This document shows, one piece after another, positions 48,616-58,522 of a DNA stretch of 64,000 nucleotides. The stretch is from the NCBI GenBank assembly GCA_016713725.1, contig JADJOO010000016.1, positions 62,001-126,000 of the forward strand, read 5' to 3'. Below the pieces are notes generated by a model that searched no databases, had not been told where the DNA came from, and saw nothing but the letters and a program-made list of their open reading frames with translations. Source of the stretch: Pseudomonadota bacterium (GTDB lineage: Bacteria; Pseudomonadota; Gammaproteobacteria; Steroidobacterales; Steroidobacteraceae). Within the stretch, counting starts at the first letter, position 1; every line of letters begins with the position of its first letter. A program made the translations under genes and the position numbers.

Positions 48616-50679
48616 ATGCGTGGCCGCAATCCGAAGCATCTGTGGGCGGAACTGCGGCGGCGGCGCGTGGTGCGGGCCGCGCTGTACTACGCTGCGGGCG
48701 CGTGGGTTCTGGCACAGGCGTTCGACCTGCTCCTGGATGCATTCGATGCCGCGAACTACATGCGCTTCGTCGTCGCCGGTCTCGTCCTCGGCCTGCCGGT
48801 TGCCACCGTGCTCGCCTGGATGTTCGATCTCACGCCCGCTGGCATCGAGCGTACCCCCGCACTGACCGTCCCTGCCGCCAACCCACCCGAGGACTCGATC
48901 GCGGTGCTCCCGTTTGCGAACCTGAGCAACGAGGCGGCAAACGAGTATTTCTCGGACGGCCTGGCGGAGGAGATCCGTAACCAGCTGGCGCGGGTCCAGG
49001 GATTGCGCGTAGCTGCGCGCAGCTCGTCGTTTGCGTTCAAAGGCCGCCACGACGACGTGCGCGAAATCGGCCGACGCCTGAACGTGTCCTCGGTGCTCGA
49101 GGGTGGCGTGCGCAAGCAAGCGGATACCGTGCGCATCGATGTACAGCTGGTGAGCGCGGTCGACGGCTACCAGGTCTGGTCGGAGACTTTCGAGCGGCGG
49201 CTCGATGACATCTTCAAGCTGCAGACCGAAGTGGCGTGCGCCGTCATCGCCGCGGTGAGGCCCCGTGCGGCCACCGCGGAGCGGCCGCGTCTCGAACCTG
49301 CGACCCAGAGTTTCGATGCCTACAACCTGTACCTCCTCGGACGCCACCACTTCCACAAGCGCACAGAGGCGTCGCTGCGGCGGGCGATGGACTGCTTCCG
49401 GCAGGCAATCGAGCGCGATCCAAGCTATGCATTGGCCCATTCGGGCCTCGCCGATGCGTACACGCTGGCGAGCACCGGTTACTACGGCAACATACCCATG
49501 GGCGAATCGATCGCGAACGCCCTCCCTGCCGCCCTGCGGGCGCTGGAGCTTGCTCCGGCGCTTGGGGAAGCGCACGCCTCGTTGGGCCTGATCCGCCAGA
49601 ACCAGCATGACTATGCGGCCGCCGAGCGGTCGCTCGCGCGTGCCATCGAGCTGAACGCGAACTACACCATGGCATACGTCTGGCGTGGCCTGGTGCTGAC
49701 GTCTGAGGGCCGATACCGCGAGGCTGCCGCGCACATGCGCGATGCCTTCCGGCTCGATCCGCTGTCGCCGATCATCAACACCAATGTCGGCTTCGACGCC
49801 CTGCGTTTTGGCGACGTGACGGAAGCCGAGGCTCGTTTCGCTGCAGCGATGGAGATCGACCCGGAGTTTCAGGTCCCGTATTCGGGCATGGCACGTTTGC
49901 ACGCATCGCGCGGTTCGCTCGAGGAGGCGCTGCGCTGGTTGGACCGAGCGATCGAACGTGCGCCGACGCGGGCGTTCTATCTCTCACGCAAGGGACTCAT
50001 CCTGGCACAGCTCGGCCAGATCGACGCCGCCATCGCGGTCGTCGAGGCAGCCTGCTGCAACCCCACTGGCAACCACTTCGAAGCCGACCTCGTGGTGGGC
50101 CTGCGCATCGTGAGCGGGAACCGCAATGCGCTCGAGTCGATAGCGAACGATACGTGTGGGTCCGTCTGGGGTCCCGCCCAGCGCGCGCAGGCGCTCATTG
50201 CAGTCCATGACCTGCCGGGGGCACGCCAGGCGTACGCCGAGGACCCACCCGATCCGCGACGCGCGATCAACGATCTGGTCAACGACGAATGGGTCTGGCG
50301 CCTGCCCCACGTGGTGAATTACGCCCATTTGCGTATCCTGGCCGGTGACGAAGGCGGCAGGGGTACCCTGCAAGCACTCGTCGTGCGAGCCGAGGAATTA
50401 CGCGCGGACGGCATCGTGAACGCAGATGCTGTCCACTTGATTGCGAGTGCGCAAGCCGTCATGGGCGAAACAGAGCGGGCGCTCGAGACCCTCGAGGAGG
50501 CGGTGATGCGCGGCTGGCGCCACGCGTGGTGGGCCCGACACGACTGGAACTGGGCCGGCCTCGAGGGCAACTCACGGTACCGGGATCTGTTCGCACGCGG
50601 TGCCGTGTCGGGAGCGCCAATGTACCTCGCAGAAGCGTCCGTTCTGAACGCGGGCTACGAAACCACCGGTACAAAGTGA
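48616..50679 (+). CDS. TolB-N-like/TPR membrane protein
   Basis: A 687-residue protein. Two membrane helices lie at about 20-42 and 50-70. Residues 94-215 match the TolB amino-terminal-like domain of COG5616 (SIAVLPFANLSNEAANEYFS, DGLAEEIRNQLARVQGLRVA, then VLEGGVRKQADTVRI). From about 230 there are at least seven tetratricopeptide repeats (for example AMDCFRQAIERDPSYALAHS, AERSLARAIELNANYTMAYV, EALRWLDRAIERAPTRAF). Such proteins are often signalling components joined to cyclase or HTH domains, but here neither is present. It is coupled to the next gene by a GTGA overlap. Confidence 0.85.
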   Translation: MRGRNPKHLWAELRRRRVVRAALYYAAGAWVLAQAFDLLLDAFDAANYMRFVVAGLVLGLPVATVLAWMFDLTPAGIERTPALTVPAANPPEDSIAVLPFANLSNEAANEYFSDGLAEEIRNQLARVQGLRVAARSSSFAFKGRHDDVREIGRRLNVSSVLEGGVRKQADTVRIDVQLVSAVDGYQVWSETFERRLDDIFKLQTEVACAVIAAVRPRAATAERPRLEPATQSFDAYNLYLLGRHHFHKRTEASLRRAMDCFRQAIERDPSYALAHSGLADAYTLASTGYYGNIPMGESIANALPAALRALELAPALGEAHASLGLIRQNQHDYAAAERSLARAIELNANYTMAYVWRGLVLTSEGRYREAAAHMRDAFRLDPLSPIINTNVGFDALRFGDVTEAEARFAAAMEIDPEFQVPYSGMARLHASRGSLEEALRWLDRAIERAPTRAFYLSRKGLILAQLGQIDAAIAVVEAACCNPTGNHFEADLVVGLRIVSGNRNALESIANDTCGSVWGPAQRAQALIAVHDLPGARQAYAEDPPDPRRAINDLVNDEWVWRLPHVVNYAHLRILAGDEGGRGTLQALVVRAEELRADGIVNADAVHLIASAQAVMGETERALETLEEAVMRGWRHAWWARHDWNWAGLEGNSRYRDLFARGAVSGAPMYLAEASVLNAGYETTGTK

Positions 50680-51974
50680 TCGAGCAAGTCCTCGAATCCT
50701 CGGCAGTGCCACTGGCGGCGCACCTGAACGCGGCATGCCAGTGCATCTGGGTCGATCGGACGAAGTTGCGCGACCAGCTCCGCGCCAATCTCGGCGATGC
50801 GGCCAGCCTCCTCGAATCACAGGCCGGACTCGTCTCGGGCAGCGTTGTGTTTCTTGCGCCGGGTGAAGCAATCGCAATGGACCGGACCGTCCGGCTCATC
50901 ACGCGCGCACTCACCAGCGGCCCATACCAGCAGAAGATCGCGAGCAACGCGCCCGCGCTGGCTCGTCGTCCCCCGGCAAACGCGGGCGGTATCCTGGGCT
51001 TCGACTTTCATCTCGGCGGACCGACTCCGCAGCTCATCGAGATCAACACCAATCCAGGTGGCTTGCTCGTCAGTCTCGAGCTGGCGCACGCCGCCACGGC
51101 GGGGTGTGACTGCCTTGCAGAACCGTTGTCCGTACTGGCCGCCGCCAGCGTTGACATCACTCAGCTCGGGCAGCGCATCACGGACGGCTTCTCAGCGGAA
51201 TGGGCAAGCGTTCGCGGCGAAGTGCCGCTGCGAACCGTCGCAATCGTCGACGACGAGCCGCAAGGCCAGTATCTCTATCCTGAATTCCTGCTGTATCAGC
51301 GATTGCTGGAACGCGCCGGCTGGCGCGTCGTGATTGCCGATGTCACGGGCCTTGACCTGAGGGACGACGGTGTCTTTATCGCCGACGAGCGTATCGACCT
51401 GATCTACAACCGTGTGACCGACTTCTACCTGGCCGACGAGCGACACTCGGTCCTGCGACGCGCCTACGAGTCGGGACTCGCGGTGATCACACCGCATCCG
51501 GCCGCGCATGCGCGATGGGCAGACAAGCGGCTTCTGGCATGGTTGGGCGATGAAAAGTTACTGCAGCAGGCGGGTCTCGACGCCGATGATCGCTCGCATC
51601 TGCAGCAGACCATTCCGGCGACGGAGTTGGTCGAACCCGCCGCGGCCGACGATCTCTGGAAGCGACGAAAGGGCCTGTTCTTCAAGCCAGTCGATGGTTT
51701 TGGCAGCAAGGCCGCGTATCGGGGTGACAAGCTCACTCGAACCACGTTCGAGTACATCCTCGCGCATCGCTACGTTGCGCAGACCGTTGCCCCTACGTCG
51801 TTTCGGCGCATCCAGTCCGCAGACGGTGCGGAAGCCGATCTCCGCGTCGATGTCCGCAACTACGCCATGCACGGTGCAACCTGGTTGCGAGCAGCGCGCT
51901 TGTACCGGGGTCAGACGACGAATTTCCGCACGGTCGGCGGCGGCTTCGCGCCGGTGCTGACCCTCCCGGCCTGA
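50676..51974 (+). CDS. ATP-grasp-like protein of unknown substrate
   Basis: A 432-residue soluble protein. FDFHLGGPTPQLIEINTNPGG resembles the metal- and ATP-binding end of ATP-grasp ligases (Glu-Ile-Asn-X-Asn-Pro-Gly). A later GLFFKPVDGFGSKAAYRG with ARWADKRLLAWLGDE resembles the lysine and glycine-rich loop. Their order suggests a rearranged or circularly permuted ATP-grasp, as in glutathionylspermidine-synthase-like proteins. I do not recognise a characterised family. The GTG start overlaps the TPR gene stop, so expression is linked. Confidence 0.7.
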   Translation: MIEQVLESSAVPLAAHLNAACQCIWVDRTKLRDQLRANLGDAASLLESQAGLVSGSVVFLAPGEAIAMDRTVRLITRALTSGPYQQKIASNAPALARRPPANAGGILGFDFHLGGPTPQLIEINTNPGGLLVSLELAHAATAGCDCLAEPLSVLAAASVDITQLGQRITDGFSAEWASVRGEVPLRTVAIVDDEPQGQYLYPEFLLYQRLLERAGWRVVIADVTGLDLRDDGVFIADERIDLIYNRVTDFYLADERHSVLRRAYESGLAVITPHPAAHARWADKRLLAWLGDEKLLQQAGLDADDRSHLQQTIPATELVEPAAADDLWKRRKGLFFKPVDGFGSKAAYRGDKLTRTTFEYILAHRYVAQTVAPTSFRRIQSADGAEADLRVDVRNYAMHGATWLRAARLYRGQTTNFRTVGGGFAPVLTLPA

Positions 51975-52044
51975 CTGGCTCGACGTGATCCGCTGACCGA
52001 ACTTCGGGCTGATCGAGATCAGCCGGCAGGGCGCACAGTGGGCT

Positions 52045-53556
52045 TCAGCGCGGCCAGCGAGCGCTCCGCTCGACGGCGTTGAGATCGAGATGGTTACGCA
52101 TGTATTGGTTCGAGTCGTCGCGCCGTGGCGTGAACTCCCAGGGTGTGTGGACGCCTGTGCGCAATGCTTTCATTACAAACCGCCGTCGCGCCTGGTCCTG
52201 CACTACGTCCTCGTGCAGTCGCGCCAGGTCCCACCGATGCGCGACCTCGGCACGGAACTCGGCGACAGTTGCGGCCTGCCCCGGGTGGCCGGCAAGGTTG
52301 ATCCGCTCCCTGGGGTCTTTCGCGAGGTCGTACAACTGGTCCGGATCGACTGGACAGTGCACAAACTTCAAGGCGCCCCGGCGCAGCATGACGATCGGTG
52401 CGCAGGCACCCTCGGCGGCGTACTCGCCGATGACGGTTCGATCTTCCAACCCGCCTTCGCACAGCGGCAGCAGTGAGCGGCCGGCCAGCGGTGCGACGGC
52501 GTCGGTCACGACGCCACCCGACAACTCGATGAGGGTCGGCAGCACGTCGACCAGCGAGACCGGAGTCGACACGCGGCGCGCGCGGAAGCGGGCCGGTGCG
52601 TGAACGACCAGCGGGATACGCGCGGACCCCTCGAAGAAGTTCATCTTGTACCAGAGCCCACGCTCGCCCAGCATGTCGCCGTGATCGGCGAGCAGGATGA
52701 CGACCGTATCGTCCGCCAGCCCGAGCAACTCGAGCGTTCGCAAGAGACGGCCAGTCCAGTCATCGACGTACGAGACGTTGCCGAGGTAAGCGCGACGCGC
52801 ACGACGCACGTCGTCATCGTTGATGGGCGTGCGATTCATATCGCACGCAGCTCGCAGACGCAGCGTATGCGGATCGGCGGCTACGTCTGCGGCAGACACC
52901 TCAGGCAGCGGGATATCGACGCCCTCGTAGCGGTCCCAGTACTCCTGCCGCGTCACGTACGGATCGTGCGGATGCGTGAAGCTGGCGACGTGAAGGAACG
53001 GTCGCCCGTCATCGACCCGGGCTGCATCGTGCAGCGCGCGCACGGCGTGGAATCCGACCTCGTCGTCGAACAGCAGCTGGTTGGTGACTTCAGCCACGCC
53101 GGCGCCTGTGACGCTTTCCATGTTGTGATACCACCAGTCGATGCGCTGGTCGGGCTGGCGCCAGTCCGGAGTCCAGCCGAAATCCGCTGGATAGATATCC
53201 GTCGTGCAGCGCTTCTCGAAGCCATGCAGCTGGTCGGGGCCGACGAAATGCATCTTGCCGGAGAGCACCGTACGGTAACCGGCTGCGCGGGCGTAATGCG
53301 CAAACGTCGGGATCGTGCTGGCGAGATAAGCCGCGTTGTCGTAGCCGCGGGTGGACGACGGCAGCTGCCCCGTCATCATGCAGTACCGTGCCGGTGTGCA
53401 CAGCGGGCTGTTGCTGTATGCAGCGTCGAATACCACGCCTGCCGCGGCGAGTCGATCGATGTGCGGTGACTTCGTGACGCGGCTGCCATAGCAACCGAGC
53501 GCCGCAGGGGACAACTGGTCGTACATGATGACCAGTGCGTTAGGTGTGCTGTTCAT
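52045..53556 (-). CDS. betC: Choline-sulfatase-type sulfatase
   Basis: A 503-residue type I sulfatase. The formylglycine motif is NSPLCTPARYCMMTGQ, where Cys is converted to formylglycine. VIMYDQLSPAALGCYGS carries the metal Asp-Gln pair usual in choline sulfatases (DQ rather than DD). SGKMHFVGPDQLHGFEKR, FTHPHDPY and LADHGDMLGERGLWYKM complete the active site. It would release choline from choline-O-sulfate, giving sulfate and a glycine-betaine precursor. No signal peptide is seen. A formylglycine-generating enzyme or bet genes are not in the window. Confidence 0.88.
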   Translation of the reverse strand: MNSTPNALVIMYDQLSPAALGCYGSRVTKSPHIDRLAAAGVVFDAAYSNSPLCTPARYCMMTGQLPSSTRGYDNAAYLASTIPTFAHYARAAGYRTVLSGKMHFVGPDQLHGFEKRCTTDIYPADFGWTPDWRQPDQRIDWWYHNMESVTGAGVAEVTNQLLFDDEVGFHAVRALHDAARVDDGRPFLHVASFTHPHDPYVTRQEYWDRYEGVDIPLPEVSAADVAADPHTLRLRAACDMNRTPINDDDVRRARRAYLGNVSYVDDWTGRLLRTLELLGLADDTVVILLADHGDMLGERGLWYKMNFFEGSARIPLVVHAPARFRARRVSTPVSLVDVLPTLIELSGGVVTDAVAPLAGRSLLPLCEGGLEDRTVIGEYAAEGACAPIVMLRRGALKFVHCPVDPDQLYDLAKDPRERINLAGHPGQAATVAEFRAEVAHRWDLARLHEDVVQDQARRRFVMKALRTGVHTPWEFTPRRDDSNQYMRNHLDLNAVERSARWPR

Positions 53557-53572
53557 GCGGCGATCCTGACGG

Positions 53573-55888
53573 TCATCCGGCGGCACGACAGCGCTCGAAC
53601 CGGGCCAGCAACGCGTCGTGGACAGTCGGCTCGACCGGCCCGATCGCAATCCATTCGAGGGCGAGATCGTCGAGTTCAGCAGGGGTAGCGCGTTCGCCAT
53701 GTCCCATCGTTTCGACGAGGCGTCGCATCTGGTATTCGCGCCGCAATTCCAGGTCCTCCGGCGGCGTGGAGGCACCCGAAATCAATTCCGCGCGGATACA
53801 CAGCAGTCGCAACGCTGCCTCGTTCGCGGCAACGTCCAGGTTGACCGTACCGGCGGCGACGGCCGCGAGTCGTTGCTCGAGGATGCTGCGCATCGCCTTG
53901 GGCGCATGTGCGAGATCGGCGATCGCAGAGGTGGCCGACGCCCGCAACGCCTCACACTCGGGTGGCGATCGACCCTGCACGGTCGCAAGTGCGTACGCGC
54001 GGACCCGGGCAGCAGCCGTAAATCCATCGGTCCAGCCACGGCGCGCCGCCTTCGCGCGATGTCTGCGGACGGCCTCGGCACAACGGTCGGTCGCGTGTGA
54101 GTACCGTTGCTGCAAGGCACGTGCGGACGCTCGCGGCAGGTCCAGCGACTCGAATTTCGCGCACAGCTCGTCCAGCTGCGGCACGGCAGTCAGCAACGAC
54201 TCGTCGGTCAGCCCGGCTATCCGCTCCAGTTCCTCGCACACGCCGGTCGCCTGCGCCTCGTTGGCTTCGAGGGTGACAGCGTACGCCGCCGATTCCTGAG
54301 AGCTGCGCTGGAAGACAGCGTCGCACCGCTGCCTGAATTCGTCCCACAGCGCGTTGTCCAGGTTCCACGGTACGATGCCGACCGACTTCCAGGTCCGCTG
54401 CAGGTTCTTGGTTTCGTCAGTGGCCCAGCGCGTGTCCTCGAGATTGAGCGGCTCGGTGGTGCGGGCGATCAAGTCGCGCTTGATCTGCACGTTGCGTGCG
54501 TACTCGGCATCGAGGCGCGCCTGCAGCTCGCCGACCAACGCATGAAAACGTGCCTGCAGTGGCTTCACGATCGCCTGGTCCACCGGCGCATGTTGACGCC
54601 ACTCGCGCCGCGACTCGACGATGGCCTGGTTGATCGAGCGCCAGTTCGGGTGTTCGCCAGCCTGCTCGGCAGCAAAGTTCGCCAGTCGTTCGATGAGCGC
54701 TTCGCGCCGTTCCTGGTTTTCCTTGCGCAGCTCGGCTTGCCGGGCAAAGTGTTCGCGACAGGGCTCGTAGGCCCGGCCTGCTGCATCCTGGAACTGCTGC
54801 AATTCATCCGCGGGATCCTCTCCCGCGCCCCGGTTGAGAGTCCGCCATTCGTCCCGCAACTGACGAATCTGCTGCGCCAGTTCCCCGGGCGCCAGGTCGG
54901 CGCCGACGAGCGACTGCATCCGCTGCACCAGCTCGGCCCGTTTCGGCACGACCCGGAAAGTCTTCCAGTCCTGCAGCTCGGCAAGCCGCGAGTCGACCTG
55001 TTCCAGCTGCCGTGCAAACCACGCGGGCAGGGCAGGGGCATCCGCCAGCTTCTCCGTGATGGAGGCGCGCAGCCGGGCAGCGCGTGCCGTGCCGCCATGA
55101 TCGAGCGCCGCCCGTGCCTGTCGCAGCAGCCCGAGGATTTCGTGCGCCTTGGCCTCGTCTGCTGCACGTTGCGCCTGTTCGGCCTCGCGCAAGGCCTGGC
55201 GTTCGGCATCGCGTATCCGAGCTTGCTCGGCGGCCGCTGCTGCTGCGGTCTGCGCTTCGAGTTCCCGCTGTCGGCGTGCCTCTGCAGCGGCGACGGCGGC
55301 GGATCGCTGCCTCTCGGTTTCCGCCTCGAGCGCCTGGCGGTGATGGACGACGACTTCGTGCGCACGTTGCAGATGCTGCATCACTTCGCTGCGCAGGTTC
55401 GGCGGCGCCTGGGGTGCGAGCGTGCACCACCGGGCCTCGAGCTGTGCGAGGGTCGTCGGGTAAGACGCATCGAACGGGCGCCCGCTGTGCCGGGCGATGG
55501 CCGTGGCAGCCTCTTCCAGATCCGACTGCAGCTGCTGGGTATTGCGAATTTCGGCGAGCAGTTCATCACGCCGGGAGGTGAGAATCCGATGGACGTTCTT
55601 GTCTTTCCCGTGGCGAGTTACGGGGATCAGTTCCCGCAACTGGTCCGGATCCGTGACATTTCGTGCCGCCATCTGGCGGATCCGAGTTGAGCTTCCATCG
55701 AGTACCCACTTGCCGATCACGGCCATGTCACCGGCGACGATGGCCAGCGACAGGCTCGCTTCCTCTTCCCTGGCGCGGATGGAAGGGTCGGGTGTGGGTG
55801 GCGATTCAATTCCGGCAACACGTTCGCGGGTTGCCGGTGGCTCGGCCGCGGGCGGTGATTTACCAAACAGGCGTGAGAAGAGTGACAT
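53573..55888 (-). CDS. DUF349 repeat protein
   Basis: A 771-residue, mostly helical protein. The N-terminus (MSLFSRLFGKSPP) is followed by a low-complexity linker and a short HEAT-like stretch (IRQMAARNVTDPDQLRELI). A long coiled coil rich in Ala, Gln, Arg and Glu spans about 170-260. Several DUF349 units with a Trp-Lys/Arg pattern follow (LRDEWRTLNRGAGEDP, SRREWRQHAPVDQ, LQRTWKSVGIVPW, LWDEFRQRCDAVFQ). DUF349 proteins are common in gammaproteobacteria and have no settled biochemical function. ATG 55888 fits the conserved short MSLFSR start. It may be co-transcribed with the sulfatase (16 nt gap). Confidence 0.87.
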   Translation of the reverse strand: MSLFSRLFGKSPPAAEPPATRERVAGIESPPTPDPSIRAREEEASLSLAIVAGDMAVIGKWVLDGSSTRIRQMAARNVTDPDQLRELIPVTRHGKDKNVHRILTSRRDELLAEIRNTQQLQSDLEEAATAIARHSGRPFDASYPTTLAQLEARWCTLAPQAPPNLRSEVMQHLQRAHEVVVHHRQALEAETERQRSAAVAAAEARRQRELEAQTAAAAAAEQARIRDAERQALREAEQAQRAADEAKAHEILGLLRQARAALDHGGTARAARLRASITEKLADAPALPAWFARQLEQVDSRLAELQDWKTFRVVPKRAELVQRMQSLVGADLAPGELAQQIRQLRDEWRTLNRGAGEDPADELQQFQDAAGRAYEPCREHFARQAELRKENQERREALIERLANFAAEQAGEHPNWRSINQAIVESRREWRQHAPVDQAIVKPLQARFHALVGELQARLDAEYARNVQIKRDLIARTTEPLNLEDTRWATDETKNLQRTWKSVGIVPWNLDNALWDEFRQRCDAVFQRSSQESAAYAVTLEANEAQATGVCEELERIAGLTDESLLTAVPQLDELCAKFESLDLPRASARALQQRYSHATDRCAEAVRRHRAKAARRGWTDGFTAAARVRAYALATVQGRSPPECEALRASATSAIADLAHAPKAMRSILEQRLAAVAAGTVNLDVAANEAALRLLCIRAELISGASTPPEDLELRREYQMRRLVETMGHGERATPAELDDLALEWIAIGPVEPTVHDALLARFERCRAAG

Positions 55889-55996
55889 GGTGGGTTCTTG
55901 GTTCGGGCTGGCCCGTCCAGTAATCGCCAATGTTACCTGTGCCGTGCCTGCGTGCGGCTGCCGTTGCACCTAGCCGTGGAATTCGTGCTGCGAGAG

Positions 55997-56492
55997 CTAC
56001 CGGTTACGGTCCTGTTCGCCCGCCCGGTATCCGTCCTTGTAGTCCTGCGGATGCCGGTCCTGGTCGTAAGGGCGGCCTTTGACCGCATCGTTGTATCCGC
56101 GCTTGAATTCCGGGCTGCCGTTGCCCCTGGTTGTGGCCATGCCCGTTGTTGCCGTGGGACGAGAACGTAATGATCACGCGCGTGCCGCCCTCCCACTTGA
56201 ACTCCTGCGTGTTGTCACTCGAGCTCGTGCGCACGACCTTGTTGCCCTTCTGGTCCCGGTAGTGGTTCGCCTTGTTGCCGGGGCGCAGGTTGTAGACGTC
56301 GCCGTTGCGAAGATCGATGTCGATGTAACCCTGCCGCTGCGCGAACGAGCAGGCGCCGGACTTGCCTTGCTTCGTCTCGCCGTTCTTGCGCACTTCACAG
56401 TTGGCTTGCCGAGAGTCGGCTTCTGCGAGCTGAATGGAGATTGCTGCGCCCAGTGCGAGAATCGCTGTCGCAATGACGACCGATGCTTTCAT
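55997..56492 (-). pseudogene. Small secreted basic protein, 1-nt insertion
   Basis: From ATG 56492 the frame gives a signal peptide (VIATAILALGAAISIQLAEA) and a mature domain with two Cys residues: RQANCEVRKNGETKQGKSGA, CSFAQRQGYIDIDLRNGDVY. At the C run 56124-56127 one extra base shifts the frame; the original continues GNGSPEFKRGYNDAVKGRPY, DQDRHPQDYKDGYRAGEQDR to a stop at 55997. The C-terminal hydrophilic Asp/Tyr-rich tail is recognisable in small periplasmic proteins. Corrected length is 164 residues. Function is unknown. Confidence 0.72.
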
Positions 56493-56589
56493 TCCTGCCT
56501 CTGCTGCCGTGATCGAGTGATGAGTGCTACCTGTCGCAATGGACAATCGATCAGGATAGGGTTCCTGTCAACAGGGCGGCTCCCTGGCG

Positions 56590-57012
56590 CAATGCGCGGC
56601 GGGCCCATCCAGCCGTTGGAACGGAAGCCCGAAATGACGCGATTCACAACGGAGGGCGCGGGCCCGTCCAGAGCAATGCATGGCTGGCGGCGAACAGGTT
56701 GCCGGCGGGAATTCGCCTGTACTCGCTGGTCACGCTGCCTGACGCGGATCGAGTTTCGGAGGCGCTCGTGCCGACGCATTGGAAGCTTGCGCAGATCGAC
56801 CCGCGCAATGACGGGCAGGTCGTCTACAGTGACCAGATCGTGCCTGACGCCACGCTGCTCGGGTTCCTGAATGCCGATCACTGGGCGGTCGTGATGCCCA
56901 TCGGCCGCTCACATCGGTTGGCGGCACGCTCGTGAACCACAACGACTACCCGCGCGAAGCGTTGCTCGAGGCCCTGTTGCGCTACGTCGAGGAGGACCTT
57001 GCGGCTGAATGA
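56590..57012 (+). pseudogene. 3' remnant of an alpha/beta-hydrolase-like gene
   Basis: In the plus strand, AWLAANRLPAGIRLYSLVTL, PDADRVSEALVPTHWKLAQI, DPRNDGQVVYSDQIVPDATL, LGFLNADHWAVVMPIGRSH and, after a frame change near 56920, TLVNHNDYPREALLEALLRY, VEEDLAAE and a stop. The ADHW...P pattern with the catalytic His matches the C-terminal part of lipase-like alpha/beta hydrolases. The N-terminal part with the nucleophile is missing or unrecognisable. With no start codon and at least one frameshift, this is a decayed gene. Confidence 0.6.
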
Positions 57013-57136
57013 TCGCCCCGGCGCGGCTTGCACGTCCGCATTGTGCGTGCACCTCGATGACCCCGGATGATAAAGCGCGCCAAAGGATGCTGATTTTCGG
57101 TCGCTGGCATTTCACTGGCTTCGGAAGGGTGTTGGC

Positions 57137-57888
57137 ATGAAGGCTCGATTCGTCGCCGCAACGTTCATTCTCGTTCTCGCTCTATCCGTGGCGGACAATG
57201 CCGTCGCCGATGCGGGGATCCGCCAGGAAACGGTGCAGTTCGCCAGGGGAGCGTCGTTTGCCGACATCAAGGGGCAGATCAAGGGCGATGCAACAGTCGA
57301 TTACGTCGTGCGCGCCGCCGCGGGACAAACTCTGTCGGTCAAGCTGCGGAAGTCCAATGCGCAGAATTACTTCAACGTGATGCCGCCCGCCTCGCAGGGC
57401 AGCGCGATGTTCGTGGGCGACAACGGCGAGAACTACTCGGGTGTGCTGCCGGCGGACGGAGACTACACAGTGCGTGTCTACCTGATGCGCCCGGCGGCGC
57501 GGCGCGGCGCGGCGAGACCAGCGATTACACGCTCACCGTTGGCGTCAGCGGACCGGCGCTCGCGCCGACTTCAACGTCCAGTGACGCACTGATCCCGGGG
57601 ACCTCGTACCACGCGTCCGCGAAGATCAAATGCGTGCCCGCATTCGAAACTTCGTCGCGCGAGTGCGATGCGTCCGTGATCCGCCGCGGCTACGATGGCA
57701 CAGCCACGCTCGACATTCCCGGCAGTGTCGAGAAGCGCAGCATCCTGTTCGTGAAGGGCATGCCCACGGCATCGAATGCGCGTTCCATGGATACGCTGAC
57801 GTCCGAACGCAGGGGCGATGTCACCATCGTGAGGCTGGGCGAGAGCGAGCGCTACGAGATCCCCGATGCGTTGATCGCGGGCGGCTGA
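57137..57888 (+). pseudogene. Secreted PPC-domain-like protein, frameshift in a GCG repeat
   Basis: From ATG 57137 a signal peptide (FILVLALSVADNAVADA) leads to a beta-sandwich domain resembling bacterial pre-peptidase C-terminal domains (GDATVDYVVRAAAGQTLSVK, NYFNVMPPASQGSAMF, YSGVLPADGDYTVRVYLMRP). The frame breaks in a GGCGC repeat at about 57493-57512 (one base lost) and resumes GETSDYTLTVGVSGPALAPT, then SSRECDASVIRRGYDGTATL and a stop at 57888. Corrected length is about 250 residues. The repeat is a typical slippage site, so both phase variation and sequence error are possible. Confidence 0.75.
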
Positions 57889-58192
57889 CCACTCCGCAGC
57901 CGCTGATCGGCAGCAACCGAGCCGGTCAGGCGCGGCCTGATCGGGCGCACTGCATTCACTGCGTCAAGGCGTATTCCGGTCCCGGGCGAAGTCGTGCACG
58001 GCACGATGCCAGCCGGTATTCAACACGGCCAGCGAACCCACCCGGCCTCGACGGGTCGAGCCCCCTTCGAGGCCCGAGGCACGAACCTGGCCGCTGCCGG
58101 GTCGCGTCGTCCAGTCTCCACTTGCGGCAGTGCACGAGCGTTCCTGCACCGTGCGCTCGAAGCCCAAACGACGGCGTGTGTTGAGCATCCAG
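57889..58192. other. Intergenic stretch, no gene seen
   Basis: No reading frame with family resemblance or a ribosome-binding site. GC content and codon-position bias do not suggest coding on either strand. Confidence 0.4.
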
Positions 58193-58288
58193 TCAAGCAT
58201 TGCGAAAGTCCTCGAACACCTGCAGGACAAAGAGCAGCGCCGTGGCCACCAGGGCGGTGATACTGAACAGAACGACAAAAGTGGACAA
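58193..58288 (-). CDS. Candidate 31-residue single-pass membrane peptide
   Basis: A TTG-started frame after GGAGTC encodes MSTFVVLFSITALVATALLF then VLQVFEDFRNA. It is one hydrophobic helix with a short charged tail, the usual form of bacterial membrane microproteins. It stands alone in a 630-bp gap on the minus strand. The start codon is weak and no homologue is known to me, so this is only a candidate. Confidence 0.4.
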   Translation of the reverse strand: MSTFVVLFSITALVATALLFVLQVFEDFRNA

Positions 58289-58522
58289 GATAGACTCCGG
58301 ACAGCCGGCGATGCGGTGCGTACGCGACGGGATTCAGGCGACAGGCACGGAAGCCTGATTCGAGACGGCGCAGTGAAGCCAGCGAACCGTCAATGCTGAA
58401 CAGCGGTCCGCAGTATACGCCAAACCGAACAGGAATGCTGCGAAGCAGCATTTCGGTTGATTTGTCGATTTTCGCTAGACTTCGCACTATGCCGGTGCGT
58501 TCCCAGCAGCGTATTTAGCACG
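58289..58522. other. Intergenic, upstream of the EamA gene
   Basis: No gene seen. An AT-rich patch with TTGATTTGTCGATTTTCGC and TAGACT at about 58457-58483 gives a plausible promoter for the EamA gene. Confidence 0.35.

Noticed and set aside
53573..55690. Long plus-strand open frame of 527 codons opposite the DUF349 gene
   Set aside because: It is the mirror of a repetitive Ala/Arg/Gln coding sequence; no family motif, start context or conservation signal.
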